Below, one piece after another: positions 48,504-58,131 of a stretch of DNA of 64,000 nucleotides. The stretch spans positions 1-64,000 of the forward strand of contig JAVBWA010000008.1 of assembly GCA_036677685.1 (NCBI GenBank), read 5' to 3'. The DNA is from JAQUBU01 sp036677685 (lineage in GTDB: Bacteria > Bacillota > Syntrophomonadia > Syntrophomonadales > Syntrophomonadaceae). The notes below the pieces were generated by a model. That model did not search any database and had not been told where the DNA came from. It saw only the letters and a list, made by a program, of their open reading frames with translations. Position numbers and translations under genes: made by a program. Each line of letters starts with the position of its first letter. The stretch's first letter is position 1.

Positions 48504-49475
48504 CTAGAGAATTTTCGCCACATCGCGGGCGAAGTAGCTTATTATCATATCAGCCCCGGCCCGTTTAATGGAAGTAAGGACCTCCATCATAACCCGCTTT
48601 TCGTCAATCCAGCCGCAGGCGGCCCCGGCCTTGATCATGGAGTATTCGCCGCTGACATTATAAGCAACTGTTGGATAAGCAAATATATCCTTGACCGCTT
48701 TTACAACATCCAGGTAAGCCAGAGCCGGTTTAACCATAACCATATCGGCCCCTTCTTCAATATCCAGAGCTACTTCCCGCAATGCTTCCCGGAAGTTGGC
48801 ACCGTCCATCTGGTAGCTCTTGCGATCCCCAAACTGCGGAGCTGATTCAGCCGCATAGCGGAAAGGCGAGTATAAGCTGGAGTAAAACTTGGCGGCATAA
48901 GCCATTATTATTTTATCCTGATAGGAGTTCTCATCCAGGCACTTTCTTATATAGCCGATACGCCCGTCCATCATATCCGAAGGAGCTATTATATCAGCAC
49001 CCGCCTGGGCATGGGAAAGAGCTTCCCTGGCAAGTATTTCGAGTGTAGCATCGTTATCCAGGCTGCCATTTGGAGCAAAAACCCCGCAGTGACCGTGGTC
49101 AGTATACTCACAAAGGCATACATCGGTGATTATCATTATTTCCGGGCAGCTATCCTTGATCATTTTAGTGGCCTGCTGCACCACCCCATCAAGTTGGTAG
49201 GCAGCACTTCCCACACTGTCTTTGTGTTCGGGAATACCGAAGAGCAAAACAGCGGGAATATTCATGGCCTTTATTTCTTTGATTTCCTTTCTCAGTTTAT
49301 CAACTGAAAACTGGAATATACCTGGCATTGAAGGGATAGCGATCTTTTTGTTTTTACCGTAAACCACAAAAAGCGGATAGATAAAATCATTAATGGAAAG
49401 ACTGGTCTCCCTTACCATACGGCGAATGGTGTCATTGCTTCGCAGCCTGCGCATTCTGTTAACCGGAAATCCCAT
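48504..49475 (-). CDS. hemB: Porphobilinogen synthase (5-aminolevulinate dehydratase)
   Basis: A 323-residue HemB. It shows RRLRSNDTIRRMVRETSLS at the start, the metal-binding CLCEYTDHGHCGVFAPNG near 122 with the three cysteines of the zinc-dependent class, DIIAPSDMMDGRIGYIRKC near 168, the Schiff-base lysine region AYAAKFYSSLYSPFR near 198 and DMVMVKPALAYLDVVKAV near 248. It condenses two 5-aminolevulinates to porphobilinogen. It sits between the two radical SAM genes of the Ahb route. Confidence 0.97.
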   Translation of the reverse strand: MGFPVNRMRRLRSNDTIRRMVRETSLSINDFIYPLFVVYGKNKKIAIPSMPGIFQFSVDKLRKEIKEIKAMNIPAVLLFGIPEHKDSVGSAAYQLDGVVQQATKMIKDSCPEIMIITDVCLCEYTDHGHCGVFAPNGSLDNDATLEILAREALSHAQAGADIIAPSDMMDGRIGYIRKCLDENSYQDKIIMAYAAKFYSSLYSPFRYAAESAPQFGDRKSYQMDGANFREALREVALDIEEGADMVMVKPALAYLDVVKAVKDIFAYPTVAYNVSGEYSMIKAGAACGWIDEKRVMMEVLTSIKRAGADMIISYFARDVAKIL

Positions 49476-49620
49476 AACCCTACACCCCCAATATTTTAAT
49501 TATTTATTCCAAATCTTGAATTAATGGGGAAATGTTGTGCATTTCTCCATTACACTTATTATCATGGAAAGAGCTTTCTCACCTGAATTCACAATTCACC
49601 CTCCAGGTACAAGCAAATTT

Positions 49621-50796
49621 TTAACGATGGGTTTCGGCCTCGGTTAAATAACAGGCCGGATCTTCCGCCCACATATCCCCGTATACCGCCCGGGCTCTGA
49701 TACGGCAGCCGGAACACAGGCTCTTGTAATCACAGGTACCGCACTTGCCGGTAACATATTTATCTTTTTCCCTTAGTTTAATCATTAACTCATCATCCGA
49801 AGTCCAAATCTGGCTGAAGGGTCTTTCCCGAATATTGCCGATGCTGTAATCCTGCCAGAACTGGCAGGGGTGGACATTGCCCCGTGGATCGATATTGGCA
49901 AATTTGGTTCCTGCCGAACAACCGCCGTGCATCTCCAGGAGTTTGATTATCTCACCGGACCGCTGCGGTTCATTTTGCTGAATATAATTGAGCATAAAAA
50001 TTCCGTCCGCATGGTTATCCGTGGTCAGAATCTCTACTTCAACACCCTTGCGATGCAGTTCAACAGTCTTGCTGCTGACCAGTTCCAATATCGCACGTTT
50101 CTCTTCGCTGGTGGTGTCCATATCGGCCATTTCCGCACCGCGGCCCGCATAAACCAGGTGGTACATACAGAAACGGGGGATGCCTTCGCGTTCGATAATA
50201 TCAAAAATCTCCGGTAAATCAGCCTGGTTATATTTATTCACGGTGAAACGGATTCCGGTTTTTACCCCGTTGCGCAAACAGGCTTTTATCCCGTTTATTG
50301 CCTCGGTAAAAGCACCCTGGTGGTTTCGGAATTCATCATGAGTGGCGGGGGCGCCATCAATGCTGATGCCCACATATTGAAAACCGGCTTTTTTGATTTT
50401 CCGGGCAACCTCATCATCAATCAGAGTTCCATTACTGGATATTACCGGCCGCAAACCGCTCGCTGCGGCTAACTCGCCCAGTTCAAAAATATCTTTGCGA
50501 AGCAGGGGCTCTCCCCCGGAAAAAAGCAATACCGGCGCTTTCATAGCTGCCAGGTCCTGAATCAGGGCCTTGGCTTCTTCGGTGCTCAGTTCATCCTTAT
50601 ATTGCCGATCTTCAGCCTCAATATAGCAGTGCTTGCAGCGAAGATTGCAGCGATTGGTCATATTCCACACCACCAGAGGCCGGTTGCGGTCGGAAAATTG
50701 CAAAAGCTGAGGCGGCAGTTGGCCCTCATACCCGCTGTACTTAATTACATCTGAAACAGTTGCGGTCCCACAAAGCAGTTTGGTGCATCCTATCAT
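49621..50796 (-). CDS. ahbC: Radical SAM enzyme, probable didecarboxysiroheme deacetylase AhbC (NirJ1-like)
   Basis: A 391-residue radical SAM/SPASM protein. CNLRCKHC is near residue 53, FSGGEPLLRKDIFELGELA near 92, VGISIDGAPATHDEFRNHQG near 137 and VHPCQFWQDYSIGNIRERPF near 310. The C-terminal cysteines CGTCDYKSLCSGCRIRA may bind a second cluster. It has an extra N-terminal segment (CTKLLCGTATVSDVIKYS) absent from the 335-residue paralogue. Such proteins remove acetate side chains in the AhbC step. Its ATG overlaps the cobA-hemD stop by one base (TAATG). Confidence 0.78.
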   Translation of the reverse strand: MIGCTKLLCGTATVSDVIKYSGYEGQLPPQLLQFSDRNRPLVVWNMTNRCNLRCKHCYIEAEDRQYKDELSTEEAKALIQDLAAMKAPVLLFSGGEPLLRKDIFELGELAAASGLRPVISSNGTLIDDEVARKIKKAGFQYVGISIDGAPATHDEFRNHQGAFTEAINGIKACLRNGVKTGIRFTVNKYNQADLPEIFDIIEREGIPRFCMYHLVYAGRGAEMADMDTTSEEKRAILELVSSKTVELHRKGVEVEILTTDNHADGIFMLNYIQQNEPQRSGEIIKLLEMHGGCSAGTKFANIDPRGNVHPCQFWQDYSIGNIRERPFSQIWTSDDELMIKLREKDKYVTGKCGTCDYKSLCSGCRIRARAVYGDMWAEDPACYLTEAETHR

Positions 50797-52337
50797 TATA
50801 TTACCTCCATATCTTCATGACCTGTATCCGCCACAATGGCTTTTAACAGACCATCAATTGTATATTGCTTTGCCATTATATCCACATTAAAGCCATGTTC
50901 CAAAGCGGTTTGCGCAGTAACCGGCCCTATGCAAGCGACTTTAACTTTGCTCACCAAGCCGGGTACATTTTCCGCCCCGATAATTTTAACAAAGTTGCTG
51001 ACTGTTGAGGAACTTGTAAATGTTAGATAATCAAGTTTGCCTTTTTTTATATTATTTAAAGTATCCTGGCTTACCTGACTGGCCGGAGCGGTCCGGTAAA
51101 GGAAGATTTCGTTTACGTGAGCCCCCCAACGCCTCAGGGTTTCCGGCAATACGGCCCTGGCTCCATGAGCCCGCGGCAGAAGTATCCACTGCCCCTCTTT
51201 GATATAAGGACGCAATGCTTTTACAATGCCTTCGGCCCGGTATTCTTCAGGAACCACTTCAACCCGCAGACCCCTCGCTTCCAGCCTATCCCTGGTGGCG
51301 GGTCCGATGGCAGCCAGTTTGATGCCTTTTAAATCCCGAATGTCCTTGGCTTCAAGGTGCATTTCGGCAAAAAATATATCAACCGCATTGACACTGGTAA
51401 ATATTATCCAATTGTATTCCTCGATCTTCTGCAAAGCCTTATACAAAGGAGCCAAATTTGCTTCTTTTTCTATAGTAATCGAAGGGAACTCTATGGCCTG
51501 GGCACCCAAATCCCGGATGCGATTAAGCAATTGACTGGCTTGTGCCCGGGCACGGGTAACCACCACCCGTTTTCCCCATAAGGGGCGTTTTTCCAGCCAG
51601 TTCAATTCCTCCCGGAGTTTCACCACTTCACCCACCACGATTACAGCGGGGGGTTTAAAGGATTGTTCCTTGACCCTGCCCACAATATTTTCCAAAGTAC
51701 CGGTTAATACTTCCTGCTCCGGCAATGTGCCCCAGCGAACCAGAGCCACAGGTGTTGAAGGGGCTTTTCCCTGCGCGAGCAAATTGCTACATATATATTC
51801 CAGGTTCTCCACACCCATCAAAAAAACCAGGGTGCCTATTCCACCGGCTAATTCCTTCCACCTGATAGAACTTTCCTGCTTGCCGGGTTTTTCATGCCCG
51901 GTGACTATTGCTAAACTGGAAGTGGCTTCCCGGTGAGTGACCGGAATCCCGGCATAGGCAGGAACGGCTATAGCTGAAGTAATACCTGGAACTACCTCAT
52001 AATCATAACCATGTTCCCTCAGATATAAGGCTTCTTCGCCGCCGCGCCCAAACAGGAAAGGATCTCCGCCCTTTAAACGGGCTACTTTTTTGCCCTGGGC
52101 TGCTTTTTCCAATAATAAAGCATTGATACCATCCTGTGAAAGCGCATGCCGGGATGAAGCTTTGCCCACATAAATCATTTCAGCATCGGGATTGGCCATG
52201 GATAAAATCTCATCACCTACCAGACGGTCATATACTACTACTTCAGCTTCTTCCAAAATCCGTTTGCCTTTTAAGGTAAACAGGCCGGGATCTCCCGGTC
52301 CCGCCCCAATAAGATAAACAAAACCTTTCCTGCCCAT
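50796..52337 (-). CDS. hemD: Fused uroporphyrinogen-III C-methyltransferase / uroporphyrinogen-III synthase
   Basis: A 513-residue fusion. The N-terminal half (1 to about 240) is a CobA/SUMT methyltransferase: VYLIGAGPGDPGLFTLKGKR, VARLKGGDPFLFGRGGEEAL near 82 and VVPGITSAIAVPAYAGIPVT near 114. The C-terminal half (about 255-510) is HemD: RVVVTRARAQASQLLNRIR, WIIFTSVNAVDIFFAEM near 333 and YLTFTSSSTVSNFVKIIG near 437. Together they make uroporphyrinogen III and methylate it to precorrin-2, the branch that leads to siroheme. It follows hemC by one base. Confidence 0.95.
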   Translation of the reverse strand: MGRKGFVYLIGAGPGDPGLFTLKGKRILEEAEVVVYDRLVGDEILSMANPDAEMIYVGKASSRHALSQDGINALLLEKAAQGKKVARLKGGDPFLFGRGGEEALYLREHGYDYEVVPGITSAIAVPAYAGIPVTHREATSSLAIVTGHEKPGKQESSIRWKELAGGIGTLVFLMGVENLEYICSNLLAQGKAPSTPVALVRWGTLPEQEVLTGTLENIVGRVKEQSFKPPAVIVVGEVVKLREELNWLEKRPLWGKRVVVTRARAQASQLLNRIRDLGAQAIEFPSITIEKEANLAPLYKALQKIEEYNWIIFTSVNAVDIFFAEMHLEAKDIRDLKGIKLAAIGPATRDRLEARGLRVEVVPEEYRAEGIVKALRPYIKEGQWILLPRAHGARAVLPETLRRWGAHVNEIFLYRTAPASQVSQDTLNNIKKGKLDYLTFTSSSTVSNFVKIIGAENVPGLVSKVKVACIGPVTAQTALEHGFNVDIMAKQYTIDGLLKAIVADTGHEDMEVI

Positions 52338-52338
52338 A

Positions 52339-53268
52339 TCAGCCTCCTGCGCACCTAATATTATTCAATATCCTGCCAGCTCCGCGATCCAGCAAAGTTT
52401 TGGCCAACTGCTGGCCCACCAATTCCGCTTCCAAGCAAGAACCTTCATTACTGCTTTTAATTACCTCACTGCCATCCAGGGCGGCAACTAAACCCTGCAG
52501 GAGAATTTTATCACCATTTACAGCAGCCAGGGAAGCAATCGGCACCTGGCACCCACCTTCCAATTCCTGCAAAAAAGCTCTTTCAGCCTGACAGCTTAAA
52601 TAAGCATTTTTATCGTTAATTGCCTTCAGCAGAGATAATATCTCAGAATCATCCGACCGGGTCTCAATAGCGATAATACCCTGTCCCACAGCAGGCAGGA
52701 TCACTTCGCAGGAGAGAATCTCACTTATTGCACCCTCCATGCCCAATCTTTTAACACCCGCATAAGCCAGGATGATTCCATCCAGATTTTCTTCCCCCAT
52801 CTTTCTGATTCTGGTTTCCACATTGCCGCGTATTTCTACAAAAACCAGGTCGGGACGCAGCTTTTTCAACTGGGCTATCCGGCGCAGGCTCGAAGTGCCG
52901 ATCCGCGCTCCCGGAGGCAGATTATAAAAAGTATAATTTCGGTTCGATATCAATACATCAGCCGGGTTTTCCCGCTCCAGTACCGCTCCGATAAGCAGCC
53001 CTTTTTCAAGTTGGGTGGGCAGGTCTTTCATACTATGAACAGCCAGATCTATGCGGCCTTCCAAAAGTTCCTTTTCTATTTCCTTAGTAAAAAGCCCCTT
53101 GTCTCCAATTTTGGATAGGGCTACATCAAGAATCTTATCACCAGTGGTTTTTATAATCTGCAGCTCAACTTTGAGATCAGGATGACTTTGCCTCAATTTC
53201 CCGGCCACATGTTCGGATTGCCAGAGAGCCAGCTTACTACCTCTGGTTCCCAATCTCAAACTTTTCAT
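52339..53268 (-). CDS. hemC: Hydroxymethylbilane synthase (porphobilinogen deaminase)
   Basis: A HemC of about 309 residues. LRLGTRGSKLALWQSEHVA at the start, LFTKEIEKELLEGRIDLAVH near 58 with MKDLPTQLEKGL, GTSSLRRIAQLKKLRPDL near 124 and the cofactor-binding Cys in FLQELEGGCQVPIASLAA near 231. I chose the ATG at 53268, ten bases after GGAG; an ATG at 53277 touches that site. It overlaps the end of hemA, suggesting coupled translation. Confidence 0.96.
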   Translation of the reverse strand: MKSLRLGTRGSKLALWQSEHVAGKLRQSHPDLKVELQIIKTTGDKILDVALSKIGDKGLFTKEIEKELLEGRIDLAVHSMKDLPTQLEKGLLIGAVLERENPADVLISNRNYTFYNLPPGARIGTSSLRRIAQLKKLRPDLVFVEIRGNVETRIRKMGEENLDGIILAYAGVKRLGMEGAISEILSCEVILPAVGQGIIAIETRSDDSEILSLLKAINDKNAYLSCQAERAFLQELEGGCQVPIASLAAVNGDKILLQGLVAALDGSEVIKSSNEGSCLEAELVGQQLAKTLLDRGAGRILNNIRCAGG

Positions 53269-54553
53269 ATTTTTCATACTCCTTATTATCTATCTGCAGA
53301 GCAAATAGCTTTTTCACTATCTCGGCATATAAATGCCCCTGGTTGCTGGCAGCCATTTCTTTTAAATTAACAACCGGAAAATGCAGGAGTTGGTTGACGA
53401 TGGAATTAGCCATCGAGCTGATAACCTTTTGTTCCTGCTCCGAAACCAGGCCCAATCGGTTGCAGGCCCGCTTAATTTCATTTTGCTTGATTATTTCACC
53501 CTGATTCTTTAAAGCAGTAATAACCGGGATTACATAGAGACTGGCCAGCCATTCGTTAAACTTGACAATTTCCTCGCCAATGATCTGATCCGCTGCTGCA
53601 ACCGCTTGCTGCCGTTCCAGATAGTTGGCATCCACCACATTCTGCAGCTTGTCAATATCATAGATTAATACTCCGGGAATGATTTTCAAATCCGGATCAA
53701 TATCCCGCGGAACCGCTATATCTATCATAATTATTTTCCGGCCATTCCTGGATTCCAGCACTTCCCGGCAATTATCTTCCCGCAGGACATAATGGCTGGC
53801 AGCGGTGCAGCTAATAACAATATCAGCCTGACCCAACTCCCCGGCCAAGTCTTCAAACTTAATGGCCCGGCCATTAAAACTCTCCGCCATATTAACCGCT
53901 TTTTCGTATGAGCGGTTAGAGACTATAACAGAATTAACCCCATTCAGCATCAAGTATTTAGTGGTCAGTTCACTCATTTCCCCGGCACCAACGACCATAA
54001 CGGTTTTATCTTCCAGGCTGCCCAGGCTGTCCTTGGCCAGTTCCACTGCCGCATGGCTGATGGAAAATTGATGCCGGTCGATATCCGTCTCGGTTCGTAC
54101 CTTTTTACCCACATAAATCGCTTTTTGAAACAGGGCATTGAGTACTCCATCCGAGGCTCCAGCTTCCATAGCCTTTTGATGGGCCTCTTTTACCTGTCCG
54201 AGTATCTGAGGCTCGCCCAGAATCATGGAATCCAGCCCGGAAGCCACCCTGAACAGGTGTAAAATGGCATCATAGCAATTGGGCTGGTACAAATAATTTT
54301 TAATCAGCTCAGCTTCCATATTAGCATAGGCAGCAAGAAATACTTCCAGGGCCCGCATACCTTTTTGAATATCCCGGGCAGCAGCATAAACTTCGGTACG
54401 GTTACAGGTAGTTAAAATAACCGATGATTCTATGTCCTTGATTGCTTTTAAATTATGGTAGGCCCTGTCCAAATCAGCCCCGCAAATAGAAAACCGCTCG
54501 CGGATTTCCACCGGTGCTGTTCGATGGTTTAAGCCAGCCAGGAGGACATACAT
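53237..54553 (-). CDS. hemA: Glutamyl-tRNA reductase
   Basis: A 438-residue HemA, first committed step of C5 tetrapyrrole synthesis. The catalytic cysteine lies in VILTTCNRTEVYAAARD near 45. The N-terminal LLAGLNHRTAPVEIRERFS, SGLDSMILGEPQILGQVKEA near 105 and NADPH-binding VMVVGAGEMSELTTKYLML near 185 are all present, followed by the C-terminal dimerisation helices. The gene overlaps sirC by 25 bases. In some bacteria haem controls HemA stability through the N-terminus; nothing here shows that. Confidence 0.97.
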   Translation of the reverse strand: MYVLLAGLNHRTAPVEIRERFSICGADLDRAYHNLKAIKDIESSVILTTCNRTEVYAAARDIQKGMRALEVFLAAYANMEAELIKNYLYQPNCYDAILHLFRVASGLDSMILGEPQILGQVKEAHQKAMEAGASDGVLNALFQKAIYVGKKVRTETDIDRHQFSISHAAVELAKDSLGSLEDKTVMVVGAGEMSELTTKYLMLNGVNSVIVSNRSYEKAVNMAESFNGRAIKFEDLAGELGQADIVISCTAASHYVLREDNCREVLESRNGRKIIMIDIAVPRDIDPDLKIIPGVLIYDIDKLQNVVDANYLERQQAVAAADQIIGEEIVKFNEWLASLYVIPVITALKNQGEIIKQNEIKRACNRLGLVSEQEQKVISSMANSIVNQLLHFPVVNLKEMAASNQGHLYAEIVKKLFALQIDNKEYEKYEKFEIGNQR

Positions 54554-55170
54554 TGTTCAATCCTCTCCCTTGCCTTTTCTTTTTCTCCTGCTTTTAATAA
54601 ACTTAAAATATCAGAGTTAACCAGATTTTCGAATATCTTTCTCCTCATTTCAATATCCAGAACGCCTTTCTTGATCTGAGTTCTAAGCTCTCCCAAAATC
54701 TCAACGAATTCACCATACTCAGGGGTAATAATTTCCTCCAGTTCTTCACGCAGTTTACGCGCAAATAAAGGACTTTTGCCTTCGGTTGATATCGCTACTA
54801 CCAGTGAATTATGCCGAATTAGCGAAGGAACAAAAAAATCACAGTTGGGCGGGTCATCCACCGCATTGGCCAGAATGCCCCGCTGGCGGCATAACTCTAC
54901 CACCCATTGATTTATCGAGCCGTAATTAGTAGCCACAAAAACCATAAATATCTCATCCAGGTCATGCTCTTCAAATTCGCGGGGCAGCCAAGTAATACTG
55001 CCGTCCAAAGACCATTCTTTAATTCTTTTCTCAACCTGGGGGCTAACGATTTTAATATTTACCTCATATTCCAGCAAATTCTCAACTTTACGTTCCGCAA
55101 CCGGTCCTCCGCCTATAATTAAACAGTTTTTCCCGCTCAGATCGAGATAAATTGGAAATAAATGTGTCAT
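54529..55170 (-). CDS. sirC: Precorrin-2 dehydrogenase (SirC/CysG N-domain type)
   Basis: A 213-residue Rossmann protein: YLDLSGKNCLIIGGGPVAER near 9, VFVATNYGSINQWVVELC near 83 and ANAVDDPPNCDFFVPSLIR near 105, then VVAISTEGKSPLFARKLRE near 127. It oxidises precorrin-2 to sirohydrochlorin with NAD; CysG/Met8-type relatives also insert iron. A separate chelatase is not visible nearby. It starts the haem part of the cluster, just after tatA. Confidence 0.93.
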   Translation of the reverse strand: MTHLFPIYLDLSGKNCLIIGGGPVAERKVENLLEYEVNIKIVSPQVEKRIKEWSLDGSITWLPREFEEHDLDEIFMVFVATNYGSINQWVVELCRQRGILANAVDDPPNCDFFVPSLIRHNSLVVAISTEGKSPLFARKLREELEEIITPEYGEFVEILGELRTQIKKGVLDIEMRRKIFENLVNSDILSLLKAGEKEKARERIEQCMSSWLA

Positions 55171-55225
55171 CTTGATTCCCCGTGCAGTTAAATTATTTGA
55201 AAACTCGGCTTACGCCGAGCTTTCC

Positions 55226-55420
55226 TTATTCCTTATTTTCCTTTTTCGCTTTGGGTTCCAGTTCTTCAAAATCATCTTCCCTGGCCTTTTTGAAGTTCTG
55301 CAGTGCCTGTCCAATGGATTGTCCTACCTTCGGCAGTTTTCCCGGACCAACTACAATTAAAACAATGGCCAGAATAAGTATCAGTTCCCAGGGCCCAAAG
55401 TTGCCAATTAAACCGAACAA
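55226..55420 (-). CDS. tatA: Twin-arginine translocase subunit TatA
   Basis: A 64-residue TatA: GLIGNFGPWELILILAIVLI, VVGPGKLPKVGQSIGQALQN, then an acidic-basic tail ending AKKENKE. One membrane helix and an amphipathic helix follow the family layout. The start is TTG at 55420, with GGAGGG six bases upstream; an ATG at 55447 lies before this site. tatC is the next gene upstream on the strand. Confidence 0.95.
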   Translation of the reverse strand: MFGLIGNFGPWELILILAIVLIVVGPGKLPKVGQSIGQALQNFKKAREDDFEELEPKAKKENKE

Positions 55421-55566
55421 AGTGTTCCCTCCTTTATTCCCTACCATATATATTTACGATTCAAGTAAATATTATTTTTTCAGTCCCGATGTCTAGTGCT
55501 ATTATGACAAAAAGCAATTATTTTGTAAAGCATTCGAAACAGCGCTTAAATACCGCGTTCTTGCCG

Positions 55567-56337
55567 TTAATCCTCAAGCTTTTCCCCTTCTTCGTCACTA
55601 TCCCTGTTCTTCCCGGGTTTGACCATTTTAGCAACTATTATGCTAACCTCATACAGTAAATAGACCGGGCCCGCCATCATCATCTGCGATATGGGATCAG
55701 GCCCCGGAGTAAGGGCAGCGGCCGCTATTACAATAATCAGCAAGGCATATTTGCGATTTTTGGACAGGGTTTCCGCCTTAACAATTCCAAATTTGGACAA
55801 AAAGTAAACAACCACCGGCAGTTCAAAAACCAGGCCGAAAGGTATGGTAAATGCGGTAACAAATGAAACATACTGGTCTACTTTGAAGTAGGTCTCCAGG
55901 TTTTCGCCGGCAATATATATGAAGAAATTCAGGACCAGGGGCAGTATTCCGAAATAGGAGAATAATACACCGGCCACAAAAAGTAAAACACTAACCGGAA
56001 GCAAAATATAGACATATTTACGTTCACTAGGATAAAGAGCCGGTTTAAAAAACCTCCAGACAGCCCAGACCACCACGGGAAAAGCCAGCACAAAGCCGGC
56101 ATAGAACGCCAAAATAAGTTTTACAAAAAACGCTTCGGTTACTCCCGTTACTATTAGCTGCTGGTCTAGCATCCTTAGGGGCAGAGTTATAACCGACAAA
56201 ATTTCTTCATTATATGAAAAACAAAAAACTGCAGCAGCTACTATAGCTACAATACTTATTATTAAGGATTTGCGAAGCTCCTCAAAATGTTCGATTATGG
56301 TCTGTTTGTCTTCCGGTGAAAGATTGCGAAAATTCAC
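55567..56337 (-). CDS. tatC: Twin-arginine translocase subunit TatC
   Basis: A 256-residue TatC with six membrane spans. The N-terminal receptor region reads TIIEHFEELRKSLIISIVAI, then FAYGVAFV-like segments follow (FVKLILAFYAGFVLAFPVVV, YVYILLPVSVLLFVAGVLF). AFTIPFGLVFELPVVVYFL and AAALTPGPDPISQMMMAGPV are conserved. The start is GTG at 56337 (GAGGG upstream). Tat exports folded, cofactor-bearing proteins such as formate dehydrogenases and hydrogenases, fitting an anaerobe with molybdenum or tungsten and haem enzymes. Confidence 0.96.
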   Translation of the reverse strand: MNFRNLSPEDKQTIIEHFEELRKSLIISIVAIVAAAVFCFSYNEEILSVITLPLRMLDQQLIVTGVTEAFFVKLILAFYAGFVLAFPVVVWAVWRFFKPALYPSERKYVYILLPVSVLLFVAGVLFSYFGILPLVLNFFIYIAGENLETYFKVDQYVSFVTAFTIPFGLVFELPVVVYFLSKFGIVKAETLSKNRKYALLIIVIAAAALTPGPDPISQMMMAGPVYLLYEVSIIVAKMVKPGKNRDSDEEGEKLED

Positions 56338-56355
56338 GTTTTACCCTCTATCTTC

Positions 56356-57324
56356 CTAAAAATCACGGGCCAGTATAAAGTCGGCCATATTAAAAAGGTT
56401 CTTCTTGATAGATATTTCAGGCAGATACCTCAACTGCTCCTGGGCTTTGCGGGCATAATGCCGGGTTATATAATAGGCATAATCTATGCCGTCAGTATCG
56501 GTTATTATATTAATTATCCGCTCCGTATGATGGGTGCAAGCTTCAGGCGATGCAAGCAGTTTTGCCAGTTCCTCGCAGTGGGGACTATGCTTGAGGGCAT
56601 AAAGAGCCGGCAGGGTGATGACCCCTTGCCTGATGTCACTGCCGGTTGGTTTCCCCAGAACTTGTTCATCAGCAATAATGTCAAGGATGTCGTCGGTAAC
56701 TTGAAAAGCCATCCCTAAAAAGTAGCCATAGTCCTTTACCGCCTTCACTTGCTCCGGTGGAGCATTGGCAACCATAGCTCCCAACTGGCAGCTTACCGAA
56801 ATAAGCAAAGCCGTTTTGCGCTCAATGCGCCGCAAGTAATTCTTCAAACCCAGTGTCACATTGTAGCAGCTTAGCATCTGAATTACTTCACCTTCGCAAA
56901 TCCTCATGCTGGCCTCGGCTAAAACATCTACAATCTCACTGCGCTGGTATTTGGCCACCATTGAAAGTGCTTTGGCAAGTATGTAGTCACCCGCATATAT
57001 GGATACCCGGTTTCCCCACTCGCTCTTGACTGTAGCAGTCCCCCGGCGGGTACTGGAATTATCAATAACGTCGTCATGGACCAGGCTGGCCATGTGAATA
57101 AGCTCCAGGGCAACCGCAATGGGAATAACATCTTTTAAATCCTCGTTAAACAAACGAGCCGACAGTAAAGCAAAAGCCGGCCGCAGTCTTTTTCCTCCCG
57201 CTTTGATGAGATGCAAAGATGCGTCATTGAGCATAACAATATTACTGTTTATATTCTGACTCAGCTGCGCCTCAACCAATTTCATTTCTTCAGTAATAGG
57301 ACTAAAAAAGTTAAAATTAGACAT
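56356..57324 (-). CDS. Polyprenyl diphosphate synthase (hepta/octaprenyl type)
   Basis: A 322-residue trans-prenyltransferase. The first aspartate-rich motif is in HMASLVHDDVIDNSSTRRG near 80, GDYILAKALSMVAKYQRSE near 117, and the second is YFLGMAFQVTDDILDIIAD near 208. AGGKRLRPAFALLSARLFN near 43 binds isopentenyl diphosphate. It likely makes the menaquinone side chain; the gene is beside ubiX, ubiA and ubiD. A divergent homologue lacking both aspartate motifs lies at 60515. Confidence 0.94.
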   Translation of the reverse strand: MSNFNFFSPITEEMKLVEAQLSQNINSNIVMLNDASLHLIKAGGKRLRPAFALLSARLFNEDLKDVIPIAVALELIHMASLVHDDVIDNSSTRRGTATVKSEWGNRVSIYAGDYILAKALSMVAKYQRSEIVDVLAEASMRICEGEVIQMLSCYNVTLGLKNYLRRIERKTALLISVSCQLGAMVANAPPEQVKAVKDYGYFLGMAFQVTDDILDIIADEQVLGKPTGSDIRQGVITLPALYALKHSPHCEELAKLLASPEACTHHTERIINIITDTDGIDYAYYITRHYARKAQEQLRYLPEISIKKNLFNMADFILARDF

Positions 57325-57394
57325 AGTATTCCCCTTAGCTGGATATCGTATTTATTATATAGTTTGAGTCAAGTAATTCCAATCATTATTATTT

Positions 57395-57982
57395 TTACTT
57401 TTGCTCGTAGCGTTGGAAAATATCATGTTGAATATGCATGGCATCCAGTACTTTGCCCACTACAAAGGCTACCATATCGTCTATATTTTGGGGCTTATGA
57501 TAAAATGCAGGCATCGCTGGAATGATGTGAACCCCCATTTCCGAAAGGGCCAGCATATTCCTTAAATGGATTGAACTAAGCGGTGTTTCACGCGGAACAA
57601 TTATTAAAGGCCGTTTTTCTTTCAAAACCACATCGGCTGCTCTTTCGAGCAAACTTCGCGAACTCCCGTTAGCCACTGCAGAAAGCGTGGCCATAGTGCA
57701 GGGAATAATGACCATCCCATCGATCAGGAAGGAACCGCTGGCTATGGAACTGGCAATGGCATCATTGGTATAAAAGAACAGCTTGCCTTCCGGCAAGTAT
57801 TTGTTTAGCGTAACTTCCAGGGAAGAATCAAAAACCCAGGTCAGCTCCTGTTCCATAACCAGGCGCGCGGCATCACTGCAGATTAAATGCACTTCAAATC
57901 CCCGGCTCAGCAATTCCGCAGTCAGGTTTATCCCGTAAATTACACCGCTGGCACCGGTCAAGGCAACAATATATTTGGGCAA
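57395..57982 (-). CDS. ubiX: Flavin prenyltransferase UbiX
   Basis: A 195-residue UbiX that makes the prenylated FMN cofactor of UbiD decarboxylases. YIVALTGASGVIYGINLTAE at the start, IASGSFLIDGMVIIPCTMAT near 81, SLLERAADVVLKEKRPLIIV near 108 and PRETPLSSIHLRNMLALSE near 128. The start is TTG at 57982, preceded by GGGGGGATATAA. It is the cofactor supplier for the ubiD gene 3 kb away in the same cluster. Confidence 0.95.
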   Translation of the reverse strand: MPKYIVALTGASGVIYGINLTAELLSRGFEVHLICSDAARLVMEQELTWVFDSSLEVTLNKYLPEGKLFFYTNDAIASSIASGSFLIDGMVIIPCTMATLSAVANGSSRSLLERAADVVLKEKRPLIIVPRETPLSSIHLRNMLALSEMGVHIIPAMPAFYHKPQNIDDMVAFVVGKVLDAMHIQHDIFQRYEQK

Positions 57983-58131
57983 TTATATCCCCCCGCAAGA
58001 AATTTTGAACTATGAATTCTGAATTTTAAATTACTGAGGACATGCTTCTGCATTTCTTTCTATCCTAATGTCAATTATTATTCCTTAAAACAATCCAAAT
58101 TCATAAGTAATCAAGTACATTTTCAGTATTC